A stretch of DNA of 64,000 nucleotides from Selaginella moellendorffii (taxonomy: Eukaryota; Streptophyta; Lycopodiopsida; Selaginellales; Selaginellaceae). The position numbers were made by a program, and so were the translations under genes. A model generated the notes under the pieces. That model did no database searches and had not been told where the DNA came from. It saw only the letters and a program-made list of their open reading frames with translations. The stretch is from contig NW_003314273.1 of the NCBI RefSeq assembly GCF_000143415.4, positions 760,222-824,221 on the forward strand, written 5' to 3'. Positions 33,062 to 43,363 of the stretch are shown piece after piece. The first letter of the stretch is position 1, and every line of letters starts with the position of its first letter.

Positions 33062-33164
33062 GCTTAGTAAAAGTTGTTAATCAATAATCAATAAGGATAT
33101 TGACATCTTTGAAAGCTTAGTAAAGGTTGTTAATCAATAGTCAATAAAGACAATAACATCTTTT
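33062..33164 (+). repeat. Two-copy tandem repeat of about 52 bp
   Basis: CTTAGTAAAAGTTGTTAATCAATAATCAATAAGG-type unit occurs twice immediately before the purine tract of element C. Non-coding. Confidence 0.65.
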
Positions 33165-35196
33165 GAAGGGGGGGTGAGCATAACATATATAATCATAAGA
33201 TGAGATTTAGATTTATTGTGACCATGAATCCTTAGAACCTTAAAGGATAAATGGGGATAAAATAGCCACTAAAGGCTCTCTCATGCCCTTTTTAAATTGG
33301 TTTAAAAAGAAAGAGATAAAGTGCACTATAGTTTTGGTGTTGACTATTCCTTTGTTCCAAGAGTTAACTCACTTTAGCTAAAGTTTTAGGTTGAATGTAT
33401 GTCCTCACTTGTGAGTGTTATTGAGAGCTTTTGCTTTATCGTTACTGCTGAGGAATTTATATATTCCTTTGAGAGTATGAACGTTGTTATTAATTTTCCT
33501 ATCTCAAGTGTTGAGGAGGTTGAGCATGGTGAATTTTTGTTTATATTGTGGTGGCTGAAGTATTTTTCCAAGCTTTGAATATATGTCCTTCTTTTGATTT
33601 CCCTATTTTTTCATTGCTAGTTATTATAAATTCCTCTTTATCCACTTTTTCTTCTTTTATAATTATTTTTCCTTAATTATTCTCATTTTCTCCTTTCTGC
33701 TCTGACACTTCAAACTTTTTTTTCTTCGGAAAAGGGGGTAGAAGGGATGGACAGGAGTCTAGCCCTGACAATGGAGTGAGGATGAGTGAATATGATAGTG
33801 GAGCGAGGATAAACAACATAGATTGTGGAGTGAGTATAGTGAGTCCGATTAAAATATTTAGCCCCAATGTAGTGAGCCGAACAAATGCAATAGTGAAGTG
33901 AGGCCAAACATAAATAGCGAAGTGAGGACAAACATAATAAGTCTAAATAAAATTAATGCTTCAAAACATTTTTGCCTTCAAAGAGGGGATAAGAAGGATA
34001 TAGAGGATGAATGGATTGATTTCGATTTTTCATATGTAATGCTAGACAAGGATGATGGTTTTATTTATAGTCCTAAGTCTGAGTTAATGGTTGTCTTGGA
34101 GGATCATTGACATGCAAACTTAGAGATGGGATGTATTGTTTGCTATAATGGTGCTCTATAAATTGTAGTAGCTCCTAAAGTCCTTTATTTTGGTTCAAAA
34201 TTACGGTTGTATAGTTAATTTAAGCATTTTGGAATTATATTTGAAATTGCAATTGATTCACTAAGATTCCGTAGTCGGCTGATTCTTATGCCATGGCTTT
34301 CAATTTTATTTCAATCATGATTATTAACAACTTTATTGGTGGTATTGTGTGAGTTTCACATTCTTGTAGTAATTTATAATTGCCTAACAGAAGCTATAGA
34401 TGTTCCACCTGACTTATTATCATCACCTTTTCATCATCCGGAGGGGAGGATGGTGTAAAGTTTTGTAAATACATATATGTATATACATGTATTACCCTAC
34501 ATAAGTAATACAATGATTATAGTACTAAAGCATATAGATCGTTCATTTGGGATTGAGTCTGGTCCATCTATTTTTGTATATAAGTAGAGATATCCTGAGC
34601 ACTCATAAAAATACTAAAAAAATTAATAATACATTACATTTATAAATAGAGTTTTTTGTATTTAGAAAGTAACTTCAATACATTGCCTAATGTAACCCTA
34701 ACAACATATTATTCTCGGAAGCCAAAAAATAATTCTATTAAACCCTCTAAATACTATATTTATTTCAAAAGAAAGGATAGATAATCAAAGTATGAAAATA
34801 TATAAATTAGTTGTTGAATATATGAATCTATCAATGCCTTAATCATGCTTTATCAAGAGGAAATATATATCTTAGTATCAAATATAATTTATCATAAGTT
34901 AAAGTTCACAATTTAAAAAATCCTTACCCCTTAAAAGTAAAGTATTCTTAGTGTTGTACTCCTGCCCTAATTATTAGATACATTAAATGCTTATTTTTCT
35001 AGTATTTTCCTTGATTACTAAATAAATTTAATATATGTATTAAAGATAAATTGAAAAAGAGGTGGTTAATTTCTATATATACATAAAAATTGATACCCTT
35101 TACATATTTCATAAAGATTATATACATGATGTATGTATGTATTTACAATTGGGAGAAGGTAATCAATCTTTCACCCTAAAATAATATTAGGAATAA

Positions 35197-35268
35197 AGGT
35201 CCTACTGAGATTTGAACTCAGATTGTTGGAGTCAGAATCCAAAGTCATGACCACTAGACCATAGGACC
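35197..35268 (-). tRNA. tRNA-Gln (anticodon CUG)
   Basis: Read on the minus strand, 72 nt fold as a cloverleaf: acceptor GGTCCTA/TAGGACC, D-arm GTC-TAGTGGTCAT-GAC, anticodon stem TTGGA/TCCAA with loop TTCTGAC, T-arm CTGAG-TTCAAAT-CTCAG. Loop position 34-36 is CTG, so it decodes CAG (Gln). It resembles plant tRNA-Gln (TGGTGTAGTGG A-box type). All stems pair. There is no T4 run directly after the gene; the first T-rich stretch is TTTATT. It sits at the border between the retrotransposon block and gene-dense DNA. Confidence 0.88.
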
Positions 35269-35649
35269 ACCTCGCTCTGCCCTAAAGCTCCCCTCGCAAC
35301 GAACACTTTTGACCTAATGGATTAAGCTAATCGTTCTTCCGTGCGATGGTGAGGCGGGCGACGGCTATGGCGGCCGTTCCTCAATCGTGACGCCATGGAG
35401 GAGCTGCGAGGAGCGAGCCGATTGCGCCAACACAATGTCGAGGTATGGCGTCGCTACGACCGCAATGTGGGACCAAAAGCTTCATTCTCGCAGCGCCATG
35501 AATGAAGCTGGCTTGGCCGTGGCTTATGCCGTTTGCTGCTCTCGCAGGGTTTGGGCGCAAGCCAGCGAGTTTGAAGTATAATTTTTTGGAGGCATCTCTC
35601 TTTTGTTTTTTTCTCGCGGGGAGAGGAGCAAAAAGAAAGAGAAAAGAAG
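35269..35649. other. Promoter and leader of the NPG1-like gene
   Basis: GC content rises sharply here. Contains short upstream ATG frames (for example from 35,387) that read like leader sequence; no separate gene is supported. Confidence 0.4.
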
Positions 35650-38055
35650 ATGATGTGCCACTGTTCGAGGGAGCAATTCATGTTCGAGGAGAGCATGAGC
35701 TCTCCGGAGGCCGCGAACGCTTCCATGGACGCGGCCGCCAGCGGCCTCTCCGCGAAAACCATGGAGGGCGAGGCAAAGCTAGACGAAGGCAACATCGAGG
35801 AGGCCGAATCGTCGCTCCGGGAAGCTTTGTCTCTCAATTTCGAGGTACTCGGTCATTTTTTCTCTGCTCTTTCTTTCGCTTTTCCAAAGAGAAGAAGGCC
35901 CTCTTGAACGAACTTGGCATTGGAATGTAGGAAGCGAGAGCATTGCTGGGAAGGCTTGAGTATCAGCGAGGGAATGTGGAGGCCGCGTTGCAAGTTTTCG
36001 ATGGTATAGATATCACCACCATTGTTCCGAGGATGAGACACTCTCTCGCGGAGAGGGGCCGGCACCGGCGTGGGCGATCTCGGACGGAATCCGGCCAGAG
36101 CATATCGTTGCATGCTGCGAGCCTTTTGCTCGAGGCGATCTACTTGAAAGCGAAGTCCTTGCAGAAGCTCGGCCGCCTGAACGGTGAGAGAAGTTTTGTT
36201 TAATGCTCTCGAAAGTTGACAGTTGTTTTTTCCTTCAGATGCTGCTCAGGAATGCCGAAGTATTTTGGATACGATCGACTCGGCATTGCCGCAGGGGATT
36301 CCAGAAAGTTGGAGCGGCAGTAAGCTCCAAGACATCGTGAGCAAAGCTGTGGAGCTTTTGCCGGAGCTCTACAAAGAGGCGGGATTATATCAGGAAGCCA
36401 TCTCTGCGTACCGGCGAGCTCTACTTAATCCCTGGAACCTGGACTCCGAGTGCTCGGGAAGGATTCAGAAAAGCTTTGCGGTGTTGCTGCTGTATGGTGG
36501 AGTCGAGGCTGGAGCTCCGAGCTTAGCAGCACAGGTGGAAGGCGCCTTCACTCCGAAAAACAACGTAGAAGAGGCAATTCTCCTGTTCCAGATCCTCCTC
36601 CGGAAGAACACTTTGAGAAAGCTTCCATGGGACTACACCATCATGGAACATCTCTCGTTCGCACTTTCCATCTGTGGTCAGTCGTACGCCTTGGCCCAGC
36701 AGTTCGAGGAAGTGTTACCAGGAACTTATGGCAGATCCGATAGGTGGTACAACCTTGCTCTCTGCTACAGTGCCGCGGGACAGGGGAAAACAGCGGTAAA
36801 CGTCTTGAAGAAATCGCTCAGCCACCTCGAGCGGCCAAACGACGTTCCATCGCTTCTTCTGGCCGCAAAACTGTGCGTTGAGTCCCCGGATCTTACTCGC
36901 GACGGAGTGGAATATGGCCGAAGAGCGATCCTGTTCTCGGAAGGGAAGCTTGGATATCTCAAGGGGAGATCGCGTCACCTGCTCGGCGCTGCGCTTGGGA
37001 AAGAGGCCAGGAATGCCAAGTCTGACGCGGAGAGGTGCGCTCTCGAAGACGACGCGCTACGAACGCTGCAAGACGCAGTTGCCATCGAGAAAAAGGATCC
37101 TTACGCCATTCTGGACTTTGGCATGGAGTCTGCGGAGAAAGGAGATCTCAGTACGGCACTGGACTGCGCAAAGTCATTCCTTGAGCTTACCGGCGGCTCC
37201 TCGATCATAGCGTGGCGCTTTCTGGCTCTGGTTCTATCCGCTCAACAGCGACACGTCGATGCGGAGGTGGTGATCAATGCTGCTCTGGAAGAAACTGCAA
37301 AGTGGGAGCAAGCAGAGCTCCTCCGGACGAAAGGAAAGCTCCAGCTCGCTCAGATGCAAACTAGCGAGGCGATCAAGACTTTCATGCTGCTGCTGGCTCT
37401 TGTCCAGGCGCAGAGGAAAACTACTGGATCATCTTCCAAGGTAGGCACTCTTATCTCCTTCGCTTTCATCTTTTCTCTCTCTCTTTTCGCTAGCCATTTT
37501 CATGAATGATGAATTTCGCAGAATGGAGGCGACAGCGTATCAGAAGTTGAAGTTTGGCAAGATCTGGCCGGCGTTTATACATCGCTGTCGCAGTGGCGTG
37601 ACGCGGAGATGTGCTTAGAAAAAGCACAGGCTTTTAAAAAGTCTCCTGCTGCAACATGGTTCCAGACAGGTACTCTGATCATGCATTGATTCCGTTACAT
37701 AAAGAACCAAAACTTGCGTTTTTTTCTTCGTCCAGGATATCTCTACGAGTGCCGTGGCCAAGAGGAGCAGGCCATGGCTTCGTATAACAACGCTCTGTGC
37801 GTGGATCCTGACCACGTCCCGAGCCAAGTAGCTCTCGGAGGCGCGCTCAAGCGCAGCGGCAGCAAAGCTTTCCCGGTTGCCAGGAGCTACCTCACGGCAG
37901 CGCTGCGTTTGGAGCCAAAGAACTACCTCGCGTGGTTTAATCTCGGACTCGTCCACGAAGAGGAGGTCCGGCTCAAAGACGCGGCTGCATGCTTCCAGGC
38001 CGCATACTTGCTCGAGCAGTCGGCTCCGGTGGAGAAATTTAGCACTCTACGATAG
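35650..38055 (+). CDS. NPG1-like calmodulin-binding TPR protein
   Basis: Five exons (35650-35844, 35931-36183, 36239-37440, 37522-37669, 37736-38055) give about 705 aa, the family's usual size. Features are the N-terminal MDAAASGLSAKTMEGEAKLDEGNIEEAESSLREALSLNFEEARALLGRLEYQRGN region, then TPR units such as EGLYQEAISAYRRALLNPWN-type and the C-terminal GYLYECRGQEEQAMASYNNALCVDPDHVPSQVALG. Arabidopsis NPG1 binds calmodulin and is needed for pollen germination; its paralogues act at the plasma membrane with a PI4-kinase scaffold. A pollen role cannot apply to a lycophyte, so the older function is probably in phosphoinositide or wall signalling. Start chosen at the first ATG of a tandem MM. Confidence 0.9.
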
Positions 38056-38761
38056 AGAACCCGGCACAGAGTTTTAACCTCGTCGACAAGCTTGTAGCAT
38101 TCAAGCGATGGCCAGCCACGAAGTTTTGGACTACAACCGGTAGGCAAAGTTCGCAAGGTTCTTTTATTTTTCTTAGTTTCTCACTTTGTGTACACTTTGT
38201 TTGTAACAATGTATCATTCTAACATTTCTTCGAGTCCAAAAAATTCTTTTTTCTTCAGAATGCCTTTTGAGTTTTTCTGTTTTTCGTGGGCTTTTCTTTT
38301 TTTTTCTCGGAGCCAAGTTCCTTTTTTTTGTTCTTTTCTGTACACTTGTTTGTAACAATGTATCATTCTCACAATTCTTCGAGTCCAAAAGCAATGCATT
38401 GATTATTTCTTTTTTCATGGGCTTGCAAAGTTCTTATCATTCTAATCCAAAAAAATTCTTTTTTCAGCTAAGCAATGCATTGATTTTTTCATGGGCTTTT
38501 CTTTTTTCTTTTGGAGCTATTAAGTTGGAGAGCTATGGCGGACGGTGGATACGTAAGCACCTGGCGTCGCGATAAGGAGGGCCAAAGTTCGTGATAAGGC
38601 GAATCGGGTGGTAGCCATGCGCTGTGGAGCAGGACAAATTTAGGGTTAGGGCTTTTAAATGGTTTTTCTGTCCTTTTTCGTGGGCTAGGGTATGCCGCCA
38701 TCGCCGGTGGCGTGAAGAAATTCGCAGCCCCTCGCGACGACAATCGAGCAGCAGCTGAGCT
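38056..38761. repeat. Intergenic with local direct repeats
   Basis: The words GTTTGTAACAATGTATCATTCT and TTCTTCGAGTCCAAAA appear twice (about 38,198 and 38,348), and AGCAATGCATTGATT with TTTTTTCATGGGCTT twice (about 38,391 and 38,469). They look like short duplications in the NPG1-like 3' flank and TOC159-like leader. No gene. Confidence 0.6.
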
Positions 38762-41700
38762 ATGGAGCCGGCCGCCGCTGATGGAATTCCGGAAGCCACG
38801 GCCGATTTACCCGAGGAATCGAAGAATGCCGCCTTGGAAGAATCGGCAGCTTCTCCGGGTAAGATTGAGGCGGCCGTGAGCGATTTCCCTGGCGAGAAGG
38901 AGGTGTCGTCGCCGATTCCAATCCGGGCGCCCGTGTCAGAGGATGTGGAGGACGGCGGCGACAGCACTGGCAGCGGCGAGAGCTTCGACAGTGCGCTGGA
39001 GAGGATGGCTGGGTCTTCCACTGCGAGCTTTGACAGTGCTGCCAGCCCGCGGGCCCAGGTGATTGAGGAGTCGGACACCGCCAGGGTGATGCCCAAGGCA
39101 GTGCTTTCTTCCGAGGATAAGAGAGGAGGGAGCTCCAGCAGTAGCTCCAGCAGTAGCAGCAGCAGTGATGATGACGAAGAGGGTGAGAAGGGAGTGGAGT
39201 CGACTGGAGAGACTGGGGACTTTGACGATTCCGCCATGCCTGTGGCCAAGGTGTCTACCGAGGATTTGGAATCCGAGCAAGCTGACGAGCCAGTGGAGAA
39301 GATAGGAGATATGGATGGTGAGGAAGAAGAAGGAGAGGAGGAAACGAACCCGGAGCCCGAGGCGGTGGAGCCTCAGTCGGCTCAAGGCTTGCGAGTGAGT
39401 ACCGATGATTTTGACACTAAGGTAGCTGACGAAGATGAGCCTCGAGCGATTGAGGAGCCTCAATCGGCGGAAGGCTTGCGGGTTCTGGGAGCTGACGACG
39501 ATGGTCCCGAAGGAAGCGATGAGCCGATGATTGCTGAGAAGATAGAAGAACCAGCTGAGAAGATAGAAGGTGAGAAAGTACACGAGGAACCTCAAACCGA
39601 AAGAGTGGAAGGGGGACCAGTAGCTGAGGAAGTGCAAGCAGGACCAGAGGAACAACCAAAAGAACCAGGAAAGGAACCAGTAAAGGAACCAAGCGACATT
39701 GTTGATCGCATCGAAAACGGTAAAGTTTTTTATTCCTCCTGTGGTGTATTTATTCATACTGACATGGACTACTTCCCAGATAAGAAGCCCGAGGATGATG
39801 AGAATGAAAAGCATGAAGAAGTAGATTATAAGAAGCCCGAGGAAGCTGGGAATGAAAAGCATGGAGAAGCAGATGTTATTGGCTCGGCTGCAGAGGCAGT
39901 AAGGTCCCAGGAGGAGCGTGAACCAGTGCCTGAGACGGATTCTGACGAGGAGGAAGAGGAAGAGGTTGATACGAGTGCAGCGTTGAGAGCTTTCGCTCAA
40001 GCTGCTGCAGCAACTGAGACGCCGTCACTTGGTTCTGCCGGTCCTTCACTGCCTGCCAAGCCGACAGCGACGCGGCTGTTGTCTTCGATTGAGGGAGCAC
40101 GGAACACTCAAGTAGCTGCTCACAATCCTTCTGGCGGCTCTGAAACTACAACAGCTGTTGAGGCCGCTGACACCAATGGAGAACCGAATGACGAGAACGT
40201 GGAAACACGAGAAAAGTTGCAGATGATACGGGTGAAGTTCTTGAGACTTGCCCAGAGGCTGGGACAGTCTGCGAACAACGCTGTGGTGGCACAAGTCCTC
40301 TACAGGCTTGGCCTAGCCGAGCAGTTGAGAGGGGGGCGCAGCTCAAGCAGGAATAGCGCTTTCCGTTTTGAGAGAGCAAGTGCTATCGCGGAGGAACAGG
40401 AAGCGGCTGGCCAGGAGGAGCTGGACTTTACTTGCACCATTATGGTCCTTGGGAAATCAGGAGTTGGCAAGAGTGCCACCATAAATTCTCTCTTCGACGA
40501 GGCAAAGACCGAGACGAATGCTTTTGCATACTCGACGAAGAAGGTGCAGGAGATTACTGGCACGGTTCATGGAATCAAGCTGCGAGTTATCGACACTCCT
40601 GGACTGCTACCTGCCGTGGCCGATCAACGCCACAATGAGAAGATCATGGCATCCGTCAAGCGGTTTATCAAGAAATCTCCTCCAGACATTGTACTCTACT
40701 TCGACAGGCTCGACATGCAGAGCAGGGACTATGGTGATCTTCCACTGCTCCGGACTATCACAGATACTTTTGGAGCTGCCATTTGGTTCAACGCGATAGT
40801 TGTCCTGACGCATGCTTCTTCGGCTCCTCCCGATGGACCCAACGGCCTTCCTCTCAGCTACGAGATGTTTGTTGCACAGCGCTCGCACGTTGTTCAGCAG
40901 ACTATTCGTCAAGCAGCGGGTGATATGAGACTTATGAACCCGGTGTCGCTTGTGGAGAATCATTCAGCTTGCAGAACGAACAGGTCCGGCGAGAGGGTTC
41001 TTCCCAATGGACAAGTTTGGAAGCCTCAACTTTTACTACTGTGCTTCGCATCAAAGATACTGGCGGAAGCGAATTCTCTCCTGAAACTTCAGGAGAGCAC
41101 TCCCGGCAAGCCATTCATGCGGTCCAAGGTTCCTCCACTTCCATTCCTGCTGTCGTCGCTGCTTCAGTCGCGGCCTCCGCTGAAGCATTCCGACGAGAAT
41201 GCGGTTGGCGAAGACGACACTGATGATGATATTGAGGACGTGGAAGACTCTGATGAGGAAGACTACGATGAACTTCCTCCATTCAGACGCCTCACGAGGG
41301 ACGAGCTGGATCAACTTGACAAATCGAGCAGGGACGAGTACTTTGAGGAGCTGCAGATGAGGGAGAAGCTCTTCCAGAAGAAGCAGTGGAAGGAAGAGAT
41401 TCGACGGCGCAGGGAGATGAAGAAACGCGCGGCATCGTCTGATTCTGCCGAAGAGTATCCGGCTCCAGTTGACGACGGCTATGACGATGACAACAAGTCG
41501 GCACCGGTCCCAGTGCCACTTCCGGATATGCAACTGCCGCCTACTTTCGACTCCGATAATCCTGTTCATCGGTACCGCTACCTTGAAACTGCAAGTCAGT
41601 GGCTTGTGCGTCCTGTGATGGACTTGCATGGCTGGGACCGTGACAGCGGCTACGATGGCTTCAACATGGAGCGTATGTTCACGTATGGCAAGATCCCAGC

Positions 41701-42325
41701 GTCTCTCAGCGGCCAGGTGACGAAGGACAAGAAGGAAGCCAACGTGACGCTCGAGTGCGCGGCATCGATGAAGCACGGAGAAGGGAAGGTGTCGCAGGCC
41801 GGTTTCGACGTCCAGACGGTGGGGAAGGACTTCTCCTACACGCTGAGGAGCGAGACAAGGTTCAGCAACTTCAAGAAGAACAAGACGATCGCCGGCCTAG
41901 CGATGACGATGATCGGCGACACTCTGGCTTACGGGATGAAGATCGAGGACAGGCTGATGATCGGGAGGAGAGTGAAGGTGGTGATGAACGGGGGCGCGCT
42001 CACCGGGAAGGGAGACACTGCCTATGGAGGCACGGTGGAGATCAGCCTGAGGGACAAGGATTTCCCGCTGGGACGATCGCTCTCGACGTGTGGACTGTCG
42101 GTGATGAACTGGCACGGCGATATGGCTCTCGGGGGTAACTTACAGTCGCAGTTCATGGTCGGGAAGACAATGGTGGTGGCTCGCGGCAATCTAAATAACC
42201 GTGGAGCTGGGCAGATCACTATTAGGCTGAGCTCCTCGGAGCAGCTCCAGATCGCTCTCATCGGGGTCATGCCACTCATCAAGGCTCTCTTCAACTCCAA
42301 GTTTGGAACCGGCCAGCAAGCTTGA
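38762..42325 (+). CDS. TOC159: TOC159/132-like preprotein import receptor GTPase
   Basis: 1,187-residue frame (1,167 if the 60-nt candidate intron at 39720-39779 is removed). An acidic A domain of about 550 residues rich in Glu/Asp/Ser is followed by the AIG1/Toc GTPase domain: G1 LGKSGVGKSATINS (about 563), G3 DTPGL (about 610) and LTHASS (about 682). The C-terminal M domain (RYLETASQWLVRPVMDLHGWDRDSGYDG onward) anchors it in the outer plastid envelope. The receptor recognises transit peptides and hands proteins to Toc75. An acidic DD/E linker (VGEDDTDDDIEDVEDSDEED) separates G and M parts. TOC132/120 members have shorter A domains; which subtype this is cannot be decided. Confidence 0.94.
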   Translation: MEPAAADGIPEATADLPEESKNAALEESAASPGKIEAAVSDFPGEKEVSSPIPIRAPVSEDVEDGGDSTGSGESFDSALERMAGSSTASFDSAASPRAQVIEESDTARVMPKAVLSSEDKRGGSSSSSSSSSSSSDDDEEGEKGVESTGETGDFDDSAMPVAKVSTEDLESEQADEPVEKIGDMDGEEEEGEEETNPEPEAVEPQSAQGLRVSTDDFDTKVADEDEPRAIEEPQSAEGLRVLGADDDGPEGSDEPMIAEKIEEPAEKIEGEKVHEEPQTERVEGGPVAEEVQAGPEEQPKEPGKEPVKEPSDIVDRIENGKVFYSSCGVFIHTDMDYFPDKKPEDDENEKHEEVDYKKPEEAGNEKHGEADVIGSAAEAVRSQEEREPVPETDSDEEEEEEVDTSAALRAFAQAAAATETPSLGSAGPSLPAKPTATRLLSSIEGARNTQVAAHNPSGGSETTTAVEAADTNGEPNDENVETREKLQMIRVKFLRLAQRLGQSANNAVVAQVLYRLGLAEQLRGGRSSSRNSAFRFERASAIAEEQEAAGQEELDFTCTIMVLGKSGVGKSATINSLFDEAKTETNAFAYSTKKVQEITGTVHGIKLRVIDTPGLLPAVADQRHNEKIMASVKRFIKKSPPDIVLYFDRLDMQSRDYGDLPLLRTITDTFGAAIWFNAIVVLTHASSAPPDGPNGLPLSYEMFVAQRSHVVQQTIRQAAGDMRLMNPVSLVENHSACRTNRSGERVLPNGQVWKPQLLLLCFASKILAEANSLLKLQESTPGKPFMRSKVPPLPFLLSSLLQSRPPLKHSDENAVGEDDTDDDIEDVEDSDEEDYDELPPFRRLTRDELDQLDKSSRDEYFEELQMREKLFQKKQWKEEIRRRREMKKRAASSDSAEEYPAPVDDGYDDDNKSAPVPVPLPDMQLPPTFDSDNPVHRYRYLETASQWLVRPVMDLHGWDRDSGYDGFNMERMFTYGKIPASLSGQVTKDKKEANVTLECAASMKHGEGKVSQAGFDVQTVGKDFSYTLRSETRFSNFKKNKTIAGLAMTMIGDTLAYGMKIEDRLMIGRRVKVVMNGGALTGKGDTAYGGTVEISLRDKDFPLGRSLSTCGLSVMNWHGDMALGGNLQSQFMVGKTMVVARGNLNNRGAGQITIRLSSSEQLQIALIGVMPLIKALFNSKFGTGQQA
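39720..39779 (+). other. In-frame 60-nt candidate intron (exitron-like)
   Basis: GTAAAG...CTACTTCCCAG lies in the acidic domain of the TOC159-like frame. It is a multiple of three, has no stop, is T-rich, and encodes Phe/Tyr/Cys-rich residues (VFYSSCGVFIHTDMDYFPD) foreign to the surrounding Glu/Lys-rich sequence. Removal joins ENG-like and KKPEDD segments in frame. Confidence 0.7.
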
Positions 42326-42943
42326 CGAGGTTTGCTGCTATTGCTACTGCTTTTTCTTCTTACTGCTGCTGCTACGCTCCAGGGACGCTTTATGTTTGGA
42401 TGTTTTTTTCGCTTCTTTTCTTTCGTTATTCTAGCTCCATAAGTTCGTGTGTTGTGTGATTGGTTGACAGTTGCACAGCACAGGAAGGATGTGAACAAAA
42501 CAAGTCTGCTGACAGGCAAGACTTTTTTGTAGTTTTATATTTTGTTTCGTTTCATGCAGCGTCGTTTCGTGTTTGTGACGAGCTTTTCTCTCACCAGGTT
42601 TTTGCAAGGAAAGAAGAGGAGAGAAAAAAGCTTTGCCATAAGTTTTGGCTGTGCTGGGTGGCTGCGTCGCCGTCGTGCCGGCCCGGCAACCCCGAGTTGG
42701 CTCCAGATGGCCGAGAGAATCGAGCAGACGAGACCGAGTTTTTTGGCCGGGCCGGCCAGAGAAGAGAAAAGACCTCTCCGAAGGAAGCAACGACGAAACT
42801 TGGGTGAAAGACTCACAAAAGAGGGTCGTCGGGATGCACGTAGGGGGCTGCTGCGAGATATGATCTTGGGCGCTGCTCGGGCTTGAGAATTTGGCGACGC
42901 AGTACGCCAGATCTCTCGAGCCGCGAGGAAAAATCCAGTTTTG
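42326..42943. other. TOC159-like 3' UTR and EF-hand gene promoter
   Basis: Contains the TOC159-like 3' flank and the KIC-like 5' flank. Open frames on both strands here are short, overlapping and without recognisable motifs. Confidence 0.5.
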
Positions 42944-43363
42944 ATGGGTCTAGAGGCGGCGGCGGCGGTGGATCCGGCGGGTGCTGGCTTCATGGACTAC
43001 TTCCCGGTGATGGCCAGGCGGCTGGGCGAGCAGGACTTCATGGAGGAGCTGTGCAAGGGGTTCGAGCTCCTGGCGGACCCGGCGACGGGGACGATCACGC
43101 TGGGCAGCCTCAAGAGGAATGCGGCGCTGCTGGGGCTGGAGGAGCTGGGCGAGGAGGAGCTCCGGGCGATGGTGGTGCAGGGGGACTACGACGGCGATGG
43201 CGCGCTCAACCAGCACGAGTTTTGCATCCTCATGGTGAGAATGAGCCCGTCGCTGCTGTGCGAGGCCGAGGAGTGGCTCGAGGACGCCATCGGGGACGAG
43301 CTCCTCGAGGAATTTGGGGATTGGGCCATGGACGAGGACGACTGCGGCGCAGGTTCTCTGTAG
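42944..43363 (+). CDS. KIC/PBP1-like single EF-hand calcium protein
   Basis: Single exon, 139 aa. One canonical EF-hand loop DYDGDGALNQHE spans residues 81-92; an earlier degenerate hand is around residues 44-56 (LADPATGTITLGS). The pattern FMDYFPVMARRLGEQDFMEELCKGFELL and FCILMVRMSPSLL matches Arabidopsis KIC (binds the kinesin KCBP) and PBP1 (binds the PINOID kinase). KIC regulates trichome shape by calcium-dependent kinesin inhibition. The ATG is at 42944; a TTG two bases after a T-run precedes it. The C-terminal acidic tail is longer than in the relatives I recall. Confidence 0.88.
   Translation: MGLEAAAAVDPAGAGFMDYFPVMARRLGEQDFMEELCKGFELLADPATGTITLGSLKRNAALLGLEELGEEELRAMVVQGDYDGDGALNQHEFCILMVRMSPSLLCEAEEWLEDAIGDELLEEFGDWAMDEDDCGAGSL

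Larger units (their letters stand above)
22452..33330 (+). mobile_element. Non-autonomous LTR element with no coding capacity (element C), interrupted
   Basis: A left LTR (about 22,452-23,202, containing the Cassandra insertion) and a right LTR (33,175-about 33,330) share GATGAGATTT, GAATCCTTAGAACCTT, GATAAAATA-CCA and GAGA-ATA-AGTGCA. After the left LTR lies a TGGTATTGGAGC primer-binding-like site (23,205-23,216, compare initiator tRNA-Met), and before the right one the purine tract GAAGGGGGGG (33,165-33,174). Removing the insertions leaves only about 0.9 kb of interior, all repeats and no genes, so the element is of the LARD/TRIM kind. The exact left end is uncertain. Confidence 0.6.
21399..34605 (+). 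mobile_element. Outermost old LTR element (element B) hosting the nested stack
   Basis: A 150-190 bp sequence starting TGTAAGATTTGTAAATACAT at 21399 recurs at 34454 (TGTAAAGTTTTGTAAATACA); both contain ACTAAAG-ATATAGA, TTTTTGTATATAAG and end near an ACTCA. The right copy is directly preceded by a purine tract (GGAGGGGAGGATGG, about 34440-34453). These fit 5' and 3' LTRs of one element. The interior (21,590-22,450 and 33,330-34,440) is stop-ridden and AT-rich; I could not name its proteins. Target duplication not found. Confidence 0.6.
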
